Positions 52,111-60,777 of a DNA stretch of 64,000 nucleotides are shown here, piece by piece; within the stretch, counting starts at the first letter, position 1, and each line of letters opens with the position of its first letter. A program made the translations under genes and the position numbers. The stretch lies in contig CAKROZ010000001.1 in assembly GCA_934373635.1 (NCBI GenBank), positions 124,001 through 188,000 of the forward strand. Direction: 5' to 3'. The stretch comes from an uncultured Eubacteriales bacterium. GTDB taxonomy: Bacteria; Bacillota; Clostridia; Oscillospirales; CAG-272. Below the pieces are notes generated by a model that saw only the letters and a program-made list of their open reading frames with translations, did no database searches and was not told where the DNA came from.

Positions 52111-54828
52111 ATGGAAACCAAAGAAAGAATCATTGTCGACAGCGTGGAAACGCTGGAAGCCGCGATCGCCCGCGTAAGAGAGGCGCAGAGAAAATTTGCG
52201 ACCTATACGCAGGAGCAGGTCGACGAGATCTTCAAAGCCGCCGCCATCGCCGCGAACCAGGCGAGAATTCCCCTTGCAAAGCAGGCGGTCGAGGAGACAG
52301 GTATGGGTGTCGTAGAGGATAAGGTCATTAAGAACAACTACGCCGCCGAATACATCTACAATGCCTACCGCTATACCAAGACCTGCGGTGTGATCGAAGA
52401 GGATAAGGCATACGGCATCAAGAAGGTTGCCGAGCCGATCGGTGTGATCGCCGCCGTTATCCCGACGACGAACCCCACCTCCACCGCGATCTTCAAATGT
52501 CTGATCGCCCTGAAGACAAGAAACGCCATCCTTATCAGCCCTCACCCGAGAGCGAAGCATTCGACCGCCGCGGCGGCGAAGATCGTTCTGGACGCCGCCG
52601 TGAAGGCGGGCGCTCCCGAGGGCATCATCGACTGGATCGACGTCCCGAGCCTCGAGATGACCAACCTTCTGATGAAGGAGGCGGACATCATCCTCGCGAC
52701 GGGTGGCCCCGGTATGGTCAAGGCGGCATATTCTTCGGGCAAGCCTGCCCTCGGCGTCGGCGCGGGTAATACCCCCGCTATCATCGACGACACCGCCGAC
52801 CTTGTGCTTGCCGTCAGCTCCATTATCCATTCGAAGACCTTCGACAACGGTATGATCTGCGCCTCCGAGCAGTCGGTCATCGTCCTCGATAAGGTCTATG
52901 ACGCGGTAAAGACCGAATTTGCCGACCGCGGATGCTATTTCCTGAATCCCGAAGAAACCGAGAAGGTTCGTAAGACCATCATCATCAACGGTGCGCTGAA
53001 CGCGAAGATCGTCGGACAGCCCGCCGCGAAGATCGCTGCTCTCGCGGGTGTGAAGGTTCCCGAGGGGACGAAGATCCTCATCGGCGAGGTCGAGAGTGTC
53101 GACATCTCCGAAGAGTTCGCACACGAGAAGCTTTCTCCCGTGCTTGCCATGTACCGCGCAAAGGACATTCACGACGCCTTCGATAAGGCGGAGCACCTCA
53201 TCGCCGACGGCGGCTACGGACACACGTCCTCCATCTATCTGAACGCCGTGACCGAGAAGGAAAAGCTCGACGAGTTTGCCGCCCGCATGAAGACCTGCCG
53301 CATCCTTGTCAATACCCCCTCCTCGCAGGGCGGTATCGGTGACCTCTACAACTTCAAGCTCACCCCCTCTCTGACCCTCGGTTGCGGCTCTTGGGGCGGC
53401 AACTCGGTCTCCGAGAACGTCGGTGTCAAGCACCTTATCAACATCAAGACCGTAGCAGAGAGGAGAGAAAATATGCTTTGGTTCCGCGCTCCCGAGAAGG
53501 TCTATCTCAAGAAGGGATGCCTTCCCGTCGCTCTCGACGAGCTGAAACACGTCATGAACAAGAAGAAGGCGTTCGTCGTGACCGACTCCTTCCTCTATCA
53601 CAACGGCTATACCAAACCGATCACCGATAAGCTCGACGAGCTCGGGATCGAGCACACCACCTTCTTCGATGTCGCACCCGACCCGACCCTCGCTTGCGCC
53701 AAGGCGGGTACCGAGCAGATGAGAGCCTTCGCTCCCGACTGCATCATCGCCCTCGGCGGTGGCTCCGCGATGGACGCCGCGAAGATCATGTGGGTGATGT
53801 ATGAGCATCCCGAGGTCGACTTCATGGATATGGCGATGCGCTTCATCGATATCCGTAAGAGAGTTTACACCTTCCCGAAGATGGGCGAGAAAGCCTACTT
53901 CATCGCGATCCCCACGTCCGCAGGTACCGGTTCCGAGGTCACGCCCTTCGCGGTCATTACCGACGAGAAGAGCGGCATCAAGTATCCTCTTGCCGACTAT
54001 CAGCTCCTGCCGAACATGGCGATCATCGACACCGACTTCCATATGTCCGCACCCCGCGGTCTGACCGCCGCTTCGGGTATCGACGCCGTGTCCCACTGCC
54101 TCGAGGCGCTCGCCTCGGTAATGGCGACCGACTATACCGACGGTCTTGCCCTCCGTTCTCTCAAGAACATCTTCGAATATTTGCCGAGAGCCTACGACAA
54201 CGGACAGACGGACGTCGAAGCGCGTGAGAAGATGGCGAACGCCGCTACCATGGCGGGTATGGCGTTTGCAAACGCCTTCCTCGGCGTCTGCCACTCCATG
54301 GCACATAAACTCGGTGCCTTCCATCATCTGCCGCACGGCGTTGCAAACGCCCTGATGCTCGAGGAAGTCCTCCGCTTCAATGCGGCAGAGACTCCCGTCA
54401 AGATGGGTACCTTCTCGCAGTACGATCATCCGAAGACCCTCGCAAAGTACGCCGAGGCGGCGGATGCCCTCGGACTCGGCGGCACGACCGACGAGGAGAA
54501 GCTCGAGAAGCTCATCGATGCCGTCAACGCCCTGAAGGCGAGAGTCGGGATCAAGCCCACCATCAAGGATTATAACATCGACGAGACCGATTTCCTGAAT
54601 CGTCTCGACGCGATGACCGAGCAGGCGTTTGACGACCAGTGCACGGGCGCGAACCCGAGATACCCGCTCATGAGCGAGATCAAGCAGATGTACCTCAATG
54701 CCTACTACGGCAAGGAGCACTTCAAGGAGCCGGCAATGCCCACGTCCGCCGACTTTGAGACGAATTCCGATGCCGGCAATTTCAAGCAGCCCTACCGCCG
54801 CGCCAAGAGCGGAATGAAGAAAGCATAA
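52111..54828 (+). CDS. adhE: Bifunctional acetaldehyde-CoA / alcohol dehydrogenase
   Basis: The 905-residue enzyme has an N-terminal CoA-acylating aldehyde dehydrogenase domain (about 1-440; catalytic Cys250 in MICASEQ). Its C-terminal iron alcohol dehydrogenase domain (about 460-880) has 'ALGGGSAMDAAKIMW' for NAD and 'GIDAVSHCLEA', 'CHSMAHKLGAFHHLPHG' for metal. It reduces acetyl-CoA to ethanol, re-oxidising two NADH. It belongs to the rex2-adhE-APH run; GAAAGGA precedes the ATG. Such enzymes form spirosome filaments (known of the family). Confidence 0.97.
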   Translation: METKERIIVDSVETLEAAIARVREAQRKFATYTQEQVDEIFKAAAIAANQARIPLAKQAVEETGMGVVEDKVIKNNYAAEYIYNAYRYTKTCGVIEEDKAYGIKKVAEPIGVIAAVIPTTNPTSTAIFKCLIALKTRNAILISPHPRAKHSTAAAAKIVLDAAVKAGAPEGIIDWIDVPSLEMTNLLMKEADIILATGGPGMVKAAYSSGKPALGVGAGNTPAIIDDTADLVLAVSSIIHSKTFDNGMICASEQSVIVLDKVYDAVKTEFADRGCYFLNPEETEKVRKTIIINGALNAKIVGQPAAKIAALAGVKVPEGTKILIGEVESVDISEEFAHEKLSPVLAMYRAKDIHDAFDKAEHLIADGGYGHTSSIYLNAVTEKEKLDEFAARMKTCRILVNTPSSQGGIGDLYNFKLTPSLTLGCGSWGGNSVSENVGVKHLINIKTVAERRENMLWFRAPEKVYLKKGCLPVALDELKHVMNKKKAFVVTDSFLYHNGYTKPITDKLDELGIEHTTFFDVAPDPTLACAKAGTEQMRAFAPDCIIALGGGSAMDAAKIMWVMYEHPEVDFMDMAMRFIDIRKRVYTFPKMGEKAYFIAIPTSAGTGSEVTPFAVITDEKSGIKYPLADYQLLPNMAIIDTDFHMSAPRGLTAASGIDAVSHCLEALASVMATDYTDGLALRSLKNIFEYLPRAYDNGQTDVEAREKMANAATMAGMAFANAFLGVCHSMAHKLGAFHHLPHGVANALMLEEVLRFNAAETPVKMGTFSQYDHPKTLAKYAEAADALGLGGTTDEEKLEKLIDAVNALKARVGIKPTIKDYNIDETDFLNRLDAMTEQAFDDQCTGANPRYPLMSEIKQMYLNAYYGKEHFKEPAMPTSADFETNSDAGNFKQPYRRAKSGMKKA

Positions 54829-54841
54829 GGAGGAAGAACCG

Positions 54842-55591
54842 ATGAAACTTGACAGAATCATTGCGGTCAGAAACAATAAGACCGTGTACCGTGACGGCGA
54901 CCTTTGCATGAAGGTCTTCGATGCCAACTATTCCAAGGCGGACGTTCTGAACGAGGCGCTGAATCAGGCGCGTGTCGAGGAAACGGGTCTCAACGTACCG
55001 AAGGTACGCGAAGTCACCGTGATCGACGGAAAATGGACGATCGTCACCGACTTCATCAAGGGCAAGACGCTTGCCCGCCTGATGGAAGAGAACCCCGAAA
55101 AGAAGGAGGAGTATCTCGAGCGCTTCGTCGATCTTCAGATCGAGATGCAGTCGAAGAGCTGCCCCCTCCTGACCAAACTCAAGGATAAAATGAACCGCAA
55201 GATCAGCCAGACCGACTTCGATGCCACGACGCGCTATGATCTTCATACCCGTCTCGACGCGATGCCGAAGCATACGAAGCTCTGCCACGGCGACTTCAAC
55301 CCCTCGAACATCATCATCACCGACGACGACAAGGCGTATATTCTCGACTGGTCTCATGCCACGCAGGGCAACGCCTCCGCCGACGCCGCCCGTACCTACC
55401 TCCTCTTCTGGCTCACGGGAGACATCGAAGGCGCGAAAAAGTATCTCGAGCTTTTCTGCAAGAAGAGCAATACCGCAAAACAGTACGTCGAGAAATGGAT
55501 GCCCATCGTTGCCGCTTCCCAGTCGGTGAAGGGGAACGAAAAAGAGCGTGAATTCCTTCATACTTGGGTCAACGTCGTCGACTACGAATAA
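54842..55591 (+). CDS. Aminoglycoside phosphotransferase (APH)-fold kinase
   Basis: The 249-residue protein starts 13 bp after adhE with AAGGAGGAAG. It has the small-molecule kinase catalytic motif CHGDFNPSNII (Asp and Asn) and the metal motif YILDWSH. A lysine in 'GDLCMKVFD' would bind ATP. Members include choline, ethanolamine, homoserine, fructosamine and antibiotic kinases. The substrate is unknown; tight coupling to adhE argues for a metabolic rather than resistance role. Confidence 0.85.
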   Translation: MKLDRIIAVRNNKTVYRDGDLCMKVFDANYSKADVLNEALNQARVEETGLNVPKVREVTVIDGKWTIVTDFIKGKTLARLMEENPEKKEEYLERFVDLQIEMQSKSCPLLTKLKDKMNRKISQTDFDATTRYDLHTRLDAMPKHTKLCHGDFNPSNIIITDDDKAYILDWSHATQGNASADAARTYLLFWLTGDIEGAKKYLELFCKKSNTAKQYVEKWMPIVAASQSVKGNEKEREFLHTWVNVVDYE

Positions 55592-55653
55592 TGTTCGTAC
55601 CGCCCCGTGATAGTCTTACGGGACAGCCGCCCGTGATACGGGGCACCCCACCT

Positions 55654-55678
55654 TCCCGCCGTGCAAAATACGGCGGGA
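55654..55678 (+). other. Stem-loop after the APH-fold kinase gene
   Basis: TCCCGCCGT and ACGGCGGGA form a perfect 9-bp stem with a 7-nt loop and no T-tract. It could be an mRNA processing or stabilising hairpin. Confidence 0.4.
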
Positions 55679-55691
55679 GAGGGAAGGGGAA

Positions 55692-55795
55692 GAGCGAAAA
55701 GCCAAAGAAAAAGAAACCGAAGGCACATCGCGCCGCTTATCTCTCCGAACGGAGGGGAAGACGAGCGAAAAGCCAAAGGAAAAGAAACCGAAGGC
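55692..55795 (+). repeat. Pair of 33-bp direct repeats
   Basis: Copies at 55692-55724 and 55763-55795 differ at one position and are spaced 71 bp apart. Each begins GAGCGAAAAGCC and ends AAACCGAAGGC. Confidence 0.85.
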
Positions 55796-55894
55796 GCCCC
55801 ACGTCTCCCCTCCGCAGGAGAACGGAGCGTGCAGCGCGCCTTTCGCTGTGTATGATGCGACAGCCCGAAATTTGAATTACGAAAGGATAAAGCT

Positions 55895-56134
55895 ATGAAA
55901 GTCACCGTATGTATCGGTTCCTCCTGCCATATCAAAGGTTCCCGCCAGGTCGTGGAGGGGCTCCAGTATTTGATCTCCGAGTCGGGTCTCGGCGATAAGG
56001 TCGAGCTCGGCGGCACCTTCTGCATGGGCAAGTGCCGGCAGGGCGTCTGCGTCACCGTGGACGACAACTTCTTCTCGGTCAGCCCCGACACCGTGAAGGA
56101 ATTCTTCGAGAAAGAGATCAAGGCAAAAGTATGA
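55895..56134 (+). CDS. Thioredoxin-like [2Fe-2S] ferredoxin, small
   Basis: The 79-residue protein has the four-cysteine pattern of thioredoxin-like [2Fe-2S] ferredoxins and NuoE C-terminal domains: CIGSSC near residue 5 and CMGKC near residue 43. Such subunits pass electrons to or from hydrogenases or NADH modules. It overlaps a paralogue by 4 bp and leads the hydrogenase cluster. Confidence 0.88.
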   Translation: MKVTVCIGSSCHIKGSRQVVEGLQYLISESGLGDKVELGGTFCMGKCRQGVCVTVDDNFFSVSPDTVKEFFEKEIKAKV

Positions 56135-56403
56135 TCGTCGTCGAAGTATGCGTCGGCTCCTCCTGCCATCTGAAGGGCGCGCCCGACATCGTTGAGCTGC
56201 TTCAAAAGAAGATAAGCGAGGAGCATTTGGAGGACGAGATCGTCCTGACGGGCAGCTTCTGCACCGGCAGATGCAACCGCATCGGCGTCACGATCACGGT
56301 CGCCGACGAGGTGTATACCGGCGTGACAAAGGACGGATTTTCCGAATTCTGGCGGGAGAAGATTCTTCCCGCGGTGGAAGCGCACAAAGGCGACGCTCCC
56401 TGA
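56131..56403 (+). CDS. Thioredoxin-like [2Fe-2S] ferredoxin, second copy
   Basis: ATG 56131 overlaps the previous stop as ATGA. The 90-residue product has the same CVGSSC and CTGRC cysteine pattern as its neighbour and looks like a tandem duplicate with a slightly longer C-terminus. Two adjacent small ferredoxins before the sensory hydrogenase suggest separate electron inputs or a heterodimer. Confidence 0.88.
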   Translation: MIVVEVCVGSSCHLKGAPDIVELLQKKISEEHLEDEIVLTGSFCTGRCNRIGVTITVADEVYTGVTKDGFSEFWREKILPAVEAHKGDAP

Positions 56404-56460
56404 TTTTTTGTATATTTGAAAATAATTCTTTGCAAAATCCTTTGAAAAGGAAGAGAAACC

Positions 56461-58137
56461 ATGTCCGATTGCTTGACTCTGAAAAAATCGAACTGTAAAA
56501 ACTGCTACAAATGTATTCGCCATTGCCCCGTGAAATCCATCCGCTTTTCGGGCAATCAGGCGCACATCATCGGTAACGAGTGTATTCTTTGCGGACAGTG
56601 CTTTGTCGTCTGCCCGCAGAACGCGAAGCAGATCACCGACAGCACCGAGAAGGTGAAGGTCCTCATCCAGTCGGGCGATCCCGTTTACGTGAGCCTTGCG
56701 CCCTCCTTTATCGCGAACTATCAGGGCATCGGCATCGAGGGGATGCGCGACGCGCTCCGTAAGCTCGGCTTCGCCGATGCGGAGGAGACCGCCGTCGGCG
56801 CCACCATTGTCAAGCGCGAGTATGAGGCCCTTCTCGCAAAGGGCGACAGGGATATTCTTATCTCTTCCTGCTGTCATTCGATCAATCTTCTGATTCAGAA
56901 ATATTTTCCCGCGGAGCTCCCCTATCTTGCCGACGTGCTCTCTCCGATGCAGGCGCACTGCGCGGACATCAAGCGCCGCTTCCCGAATGCGAAGACCGTC
57001 TTCATCGGGCCCTGCGTCGCGAAGAAGGACGAGGCGGAGCATTACGAGGGCTACGCCGACGCCGTGCTCACCTACGAGGAGCTGACGCGTTGGTTCGAGG
57101 CGGAGCACATCACCCTTGAGCCGAAGCCCGATCACGAAGAGGAGAGCCGCGCCCGCTTCTTCCCGACGACGGGTGGGATTCTCAAGACCATGGCGCAGAA
57201 CGCCGAAGGCTATACCTATCTCGCACTCGACGGCGTGGAGAACTGCATGGCGGCGCTCCGTGACATCGAGAGCGGAAAAATTCATCATTGCTTCATCGAA
57301 ATGTCTGCCTGCATCGGCAGCTGTGTCGGCGGCCCCGTGATGGAAAAATACCATCGCAGTCCCGTCTCGGACTACACCGCGGTCGCCTCCTATGCCGGCT
57401 CGCGCGATTTTGATGTGGCAAGCCCCGCGGAGGACACCCTGCGCAAGAATTTCGAGGCGATCGAACTGCGAAACGGGATTCCCTCCGAGAGCGAGATCAC
57501 CGAGATCCTGCATAAGATGGGCAAGATGAAGCCGGAGGACGAGCTGAACTGCGGCTCCTGCGGCTACAATACCTGCCGCGAGAAGGCGATCGCCGTCTAT
57601 CACGGCAAGGCGGAGATCTCCATGTGCCTGCCCTTCCTCAAGGAGAAAGCCGAGAGCTTCTCCGATTGCATCGTCAACAATACGCCGAACGGGCTGATCG
57701 TCGTCAACGACGCACTCGAAGTCCAGCAGATCAATGCCGCTGCGCGGAAGATCATGAACATCCGCAGTGCCTCCGACGTCCTCGGCGATCAGGTCGTCAG
57801 AATTCTCGACCCCGCCATCTTCTTAAAAGTGCTCGAAACGAAGCGCTCGATCCGCGATCAGCGCGTCTTCCTCGCGGAGTATAACCGCTATGTCGAACAG
57901 ACGGTCATTTACGACGCGACCTACCGTCTTCTTGTCTGCATCATGCGTGACGTGACCGACGAGGAGACCGAGCGGGAGAAGAAGGAAGACATCAGCCGCC
58001 GCACGGTGGAGATCGCCGATAAGGTCGTGGATAAGCAGATGCGCATCGTTCAGGAGATCGCCTCTCTGCTCGGTGAGACCGCCGCGGAGACGAAGATCGC
58101 CCTCACCAAGCTGAAGGAGAGTATTTCGGATGAATGA
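56461..58137 (+). CDS. Sensory-type [FeFe] hydrogenase with PAS domain (HydS/HfsB-like)
   Basis: The 558-residue protein begins with two [4Fe-4S] motifs (CKNCYKCIRHC, CILCGQCFVVC). The H-cluster domain has L1 SSCCHS (C137, C138), L2 IGPCVAKK (C185) and L3 SACIGSC (C284, C288), so all four cluster ligands are present. The residues that are Met in classic L2 and L3 motifs are Gly and Ser here. A further Fe-S module has C364, C367, C371 and C389. A PAS domain (about 397-500) and a coiled-coil-like tail end the protein. This order matches group C hydrogenases proposed to sense H2 or redox. It overlaps the SpoIIE-type phosphatase by 8 bp. Confidence 0.9.
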   Translation: MSDCLTLKKSNCKNCYKCIRHCPVKSIRFSGNQAHIIGNECILCGQCFVVCPQNAKQITDSTEKVKVLIQSGDPVYVSLAPSFIANYQGIGIEGMRDALRKLGFADAEETAVGATIVKREYEALLAKGDRDILISSCCHSINLLIQKYFPAELPYLADVLSPMQAHCADIKRRFPNAKTVFIGPCVAKKDEAEHYEGYADAVLTYEELTRWFEAEHITLEPKPDHEEESRARFFPTTGGILKTMAQNAEGYTYLALDGVENCMAALRDIESGKIHHCFIEMSACIGSCVGGPVMEKYHRSPVSDYTAVASYAGSRDFDVASPAEDTLRKNFEAIELRNGIPSESEITEILHKMGKMKPEDELNCGSCGYNTCREKAIAVYHGKAEISMCLPFLKEKAESFSDCIVNNTPNGLIVVNDALEVQQINAAARKIMNIRSASDVLGDQVVRILDPAIFLKVLETKRSIRDQRVFLAEYNRYVEQTVIYDATYRLLVCIMRDVTDEETEREKKEDISRRTVEIADKVVDKQMRIVQEIASLLGETAAETKIALTKLKESISDE

Positions 58138-59302
58138 CCTTTGTGCCGATATCGGCTACCGAAGCATCAATCACGCGGGAGAACAGCTTTGCGGTGACCA
58201 TGTGGATGTCGTGGAGCAGGGGGAAAATTCGACCGTCATCGTTCTTGCCGACGGACTCGGCAGCGGCGTGAAGGCGAGCATCCTTTCCACCCTCACGGCG
58301 AAGATCATCTCGACCATGATGGCGGCGGAGCTGACGCTCGAGGATTGCGTCGAGACGATCGCAAAGACCCTGCCCATCTGCTCGGTGCGCGGCGTCGCCT
58401 ATTCCACCTTCACGATCATGCACTTGGTAGAAAGTCGTTTAATGGAACTCATCCAGTACGACAACCCGCAGGTTATTCTCCTTCGTGACGGAAAAAACTA
58501 CGAATACCCCCGCACCGAGATGAACATCGACGGCAAAAAGATCTTCAAGTCGCAGATCAAACTGCTTGAGGACGATATCTTCATCGCCATGAGCGACGGT
58601 TGTCCCCACGCGGGCATCGGCACGGCGTACAATTTCGGTTGGAAGCGCGAGGACATCATCGCGTATATGGAGGCGGTCTCGGCGGCGGGCTATACCGCGA
58701 AGACACTTTCCACCATCCTCATCGATGAGGTCGACAAACTCTATGGTAAAAAGCCGGGAGACGACGCGACCGCCTGCGTCGTGAAGGTGCGGCGCAGAGT
58801 CCCGATGAACATCCTCTTCGGCCCCCCCGCGAACCGTGACGACGCGAACCGTATGATGTCGCTTTTCTTCTCGAAGGAGGGAAAACATATCATCTGCGGA
58901 GGCACCACATCCTCCATTGCGGCGAAATATCTCGGCAAAACGGTAAAGACAAGTTTGCAATTTGTGCGTAGCGACATTCCTCCGATCGCGGAGATCGAGG
59001 GCGTCGACCTCGTTACCGAGGGCGTCATCACCGTCAACCGCGTGGTGGAATATGCGAAAGATGCCGTCGGAGACAACAAGCTCTATGAGAAATGGAGCTT
59101 CGGTCATGACGGAGCCTCCCTGATCTGCCGTCTTCTCTTTGAGGAGGCGACCGACATCAACTTCTACGTCGGACGGGCGGTTAACCCCGCACACCAGAAC
59201 CCCGACCTTCCCATCAATTTCAACATTAAGATGAACCTCGTCGAGGAGCTCTCAAAATGCCTTGTGAAGATGGGCAAACGGATCAAAGTCAGTTATTTTT
59301 GA
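58130..59302 (+). CDS. SpoIIE/PP2C-family protein phosphatase with extra C-terminal domain
   Basis: The 390-residue protein has PP2C metal motifs GDHVD, VLADGLGSG, MSDGCPHAG and GDDATA in the first 220 residues, as in SpoIIE phosphatases. The C-terminal 170 residues ('FGPPANRDDANRMMSLFF...CGGTTSSIAAKYLGK') form a domain I cannot name. The start lies within the end of the sensory hydrogenase gene, so the two are translationally coupled. I infer that the phosphatase is the output of the hydrogenase sensor, acting on a serine or threonine phosphoprotein. Confidence 0.88.
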   Translation: MNDLCADIGYRSINHAGEQLCGDHVDVVEQGENSTVIVLADGLGSGVKASILSTLTAKIISTMMAAELTLEDCVETIAKTLPICSVRGVAYSTFTIMHLVESRLMELIQYDNPQVILLRDGKNYEYPRTEMNIDGKKIFKSQIKLLEDDIFIAMSDGCPHAGIGTAYNFGWKREDIIAYMEAVSAAGYTAKTLSTILIDEVDKLYGKKPGDDATACVVKVRRRVPMNILFGPPANRDDANRMMSLFFSKEGKHIICGGTTSSIAAKYLGKTVKTSLQFVRSDIPPIAEIEGVDLVTEGVITVNRVVEYAKDAVGDNKLYEKWSFGHDGASLICRLLFEEATDINFYVGRAVNPAHQNPDLPINFNIKMNLVEELSKCLVKMGKRIKVSYF

Positions 59303-59312
59303 GGAAACGAAC

Positions 59313-60734
59313 ATGAGAAAATTCGATACCAAAGTACAGCATTTGAAATATAAGGTGCTCCGTGAAGTCGCGCGACAGGCATGGAGCGATAAACTGGAGG
59401 AAAACGCCATCGACATCCCGAAGACGATCGTCCCCGGCAAGGTGCCGACCATGCGTTGCTGCGTCTATAAAGAGAGAGCCATCCTCGCCGAGCGGGTCAA
59501 GCTCGCCATGGGCGGCGATAAGAGCAACCCGAACGTGATCGAGGTCATCGACATCGCCTGCGACGAGTGCCCGATGGGCGGCTACGAGGTGACGAACGCC
59601 TGTCGCGGATGCCTCGCGCACCGTTGCGAGGATGTCTGCCGCTTCGGCGCCATCACCTTCGATCAGAACCATGTCGCCCACATTGACAAGACCAAGTGCA
59701 AGGAGTGCGGCGCCTGCTCGAAGGTCTGCCCGTACAGCGCGATCCATAACTATAAGCGCCCCTGCGAGACTGCCTGCAAGGTGAAAGCCATCTCGATGGG
59801 CGAGGACAAGCAGGCGTGCATCGACAACGGCAAGTGCATTTCCTGCGGCGCCTGCGTGTATCAGTGCCCCTTCGGCGCCATCACCGACAAATCCTATATC
59901 CTGAACGTGATCGATATGCTGAAAGGAAGTCACGGCAATCAGAATTATAAAATCTATGCCGTCGTCGCTCCCTCGATCTCGAGTCAGTTTACCTATGCGA
60001 AGCTCGGACAGGTCATTACGGGATTACATAAGCTCGGCTTCCACACCGTGATCGAGGCGGCGCTCGGCGCCGATATGGTCGCGGAGGCGGAATCGCGTGA
60101 GCTTGCCGAAAAGGGCTTCCTGACGAGCTCCTGCTGCCCGGCATTTGTCAGCTACATCGAAAAGGCGTTTCCCGCGCTGTTGCCCTTCGTCTCGCACAAT
60201 CCTTCGCCGATGACCGCCATCGCGAAGTATATCAAGGAGCATGAAGGACATTGCAAGGTCGTCTTTATCGGTCCCTGCACCGCGAAAAAGATGGAGGTAC
60301 AGCGCGAGAGCGTGAAGCCTTACGTGGATGCCGCCATGACCTTTGAAGAGCTTCAGGCGCTCTTCGACAGCCGTGACATCGACATTACGATGCTTGAGGA
60401 AAATGTCCTCGATAACGCCTCCTACTTCGGACGCATCTTCGCCCGCTCGGGCGGACTTTCCGACGCGGTGGCGGAGGGACTCAAGGAGCAGGGGATTGAC
60501 TTCCTGCTGAAGCCCTGCACCTGCGACGGCATCGAACAGTGCAAGATCGCTCTGCTTCAGAAGAGCAAAGAAAAGCTCGACGCCAACTTTATCGAAGGCA
60601 TGGCGTGCGTCGGCGGTTGTATCGGCGGCGCGGGCTGTCTCACCCACGGCGAGAAGAACAAAGCCGAGGTCGACAAATACGGCCGCGAAGCGCTCGAAAA
60701 GACCATCAGAGACGCGACGTCGGTGTTGAAATAA
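59313..60734 (+). CDS. [FeFe] hydrogenase, group B-like
   Basis: The 473-residue protein follows a GAGG site 10 bp after the phosphatase. The N-terminal third holds several cysteine-rich motifs (CDECPMGGYEV, CRGCLAHRCEDVC, CKECGACSKVC, CISCGACVYQC) for [4Fe-4S] clusters. The H-cluster motifs are L1 SSCCPAF (C274, C275), L2 GPCTAKK (C322) and L3 MACVGGC (C432, C436). It probably evolves H2 from ferredoxin. No hydE, hydF or hydG maturase gene is in the window. Confidence 0.93.
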   Translation: MRKFDTKVQHLKYKVLREVARQAWSDKLEENAIDIPKTIVPGKVPTMRCCVYKERAILAERVKLAMGGDKSNPNVIEVIDIACDECPMGGYEVTNACRGCLAHRCEDVCRFGAITFDQNHVAHIDKTKCKECGACSKVCPYSAIHNYKRPCETACKVKAISMGEDKQACIDNGKCISCGACVYQCPFGAITDKSYILNVIDMLKGSHGNQNYKIYAVVAPSISSQFTYAKLGQVITGLHKLGFHTVIEAALGADMVAEAESRELAEKGFLTSSCCPAFVSYIEKAFPALLPFVSHNPSPMTAIAKYIKEHEGHCKVVFIGPCTAKKMEVQRESVKPYVDAAMTFEELQALFDSRDIDITMLEENVLDNASYFGRIFARSGGLSDAVAEGLKEQGIDFLLKPCTCDGIEQCKIALLQKSKEKLDANFIEGMACVGGCIGGAGCLTHGEKNKAEVDKYGREALEKTIRDATSVLK

Positions 60735-60744
60735 GGCAACGATT

Positions 60745-60777
60745 GAGAATTCAGAATTCAGAATGAATTTTGAGTTC
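60745..60777 (+). repeat. Dispersed AATTC-type intergenic repeat, copy D
   Basis: It begins with the 20 bases shared with copies A and B (GAGAATTCAGAATTCAGAAT) and lies 11 bp after the hydrogenase stop codon. Confidence 0.75.

Larger units (their letters stand above)
55592..55894. other. 303-bp gap before the hydrogenase cluster
   Basis: No gene is visible. It contains a 9-bp stem-loop (55654-55678), a pair of 33-bp direct repeats and a possible TGTGTATGAT extended -10 near 55846. A GAAAGGA ribosome site lies before ATG 55895. Confidence 0.55.

Noticed and set aside
52087..54927. 946-codon open frame on the minus strand under adhE
   Set aside because: Antisense shadow of a highly conserved enzyme. 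The translation is rich in Arg, His and Gly and matches nothing recognisable.
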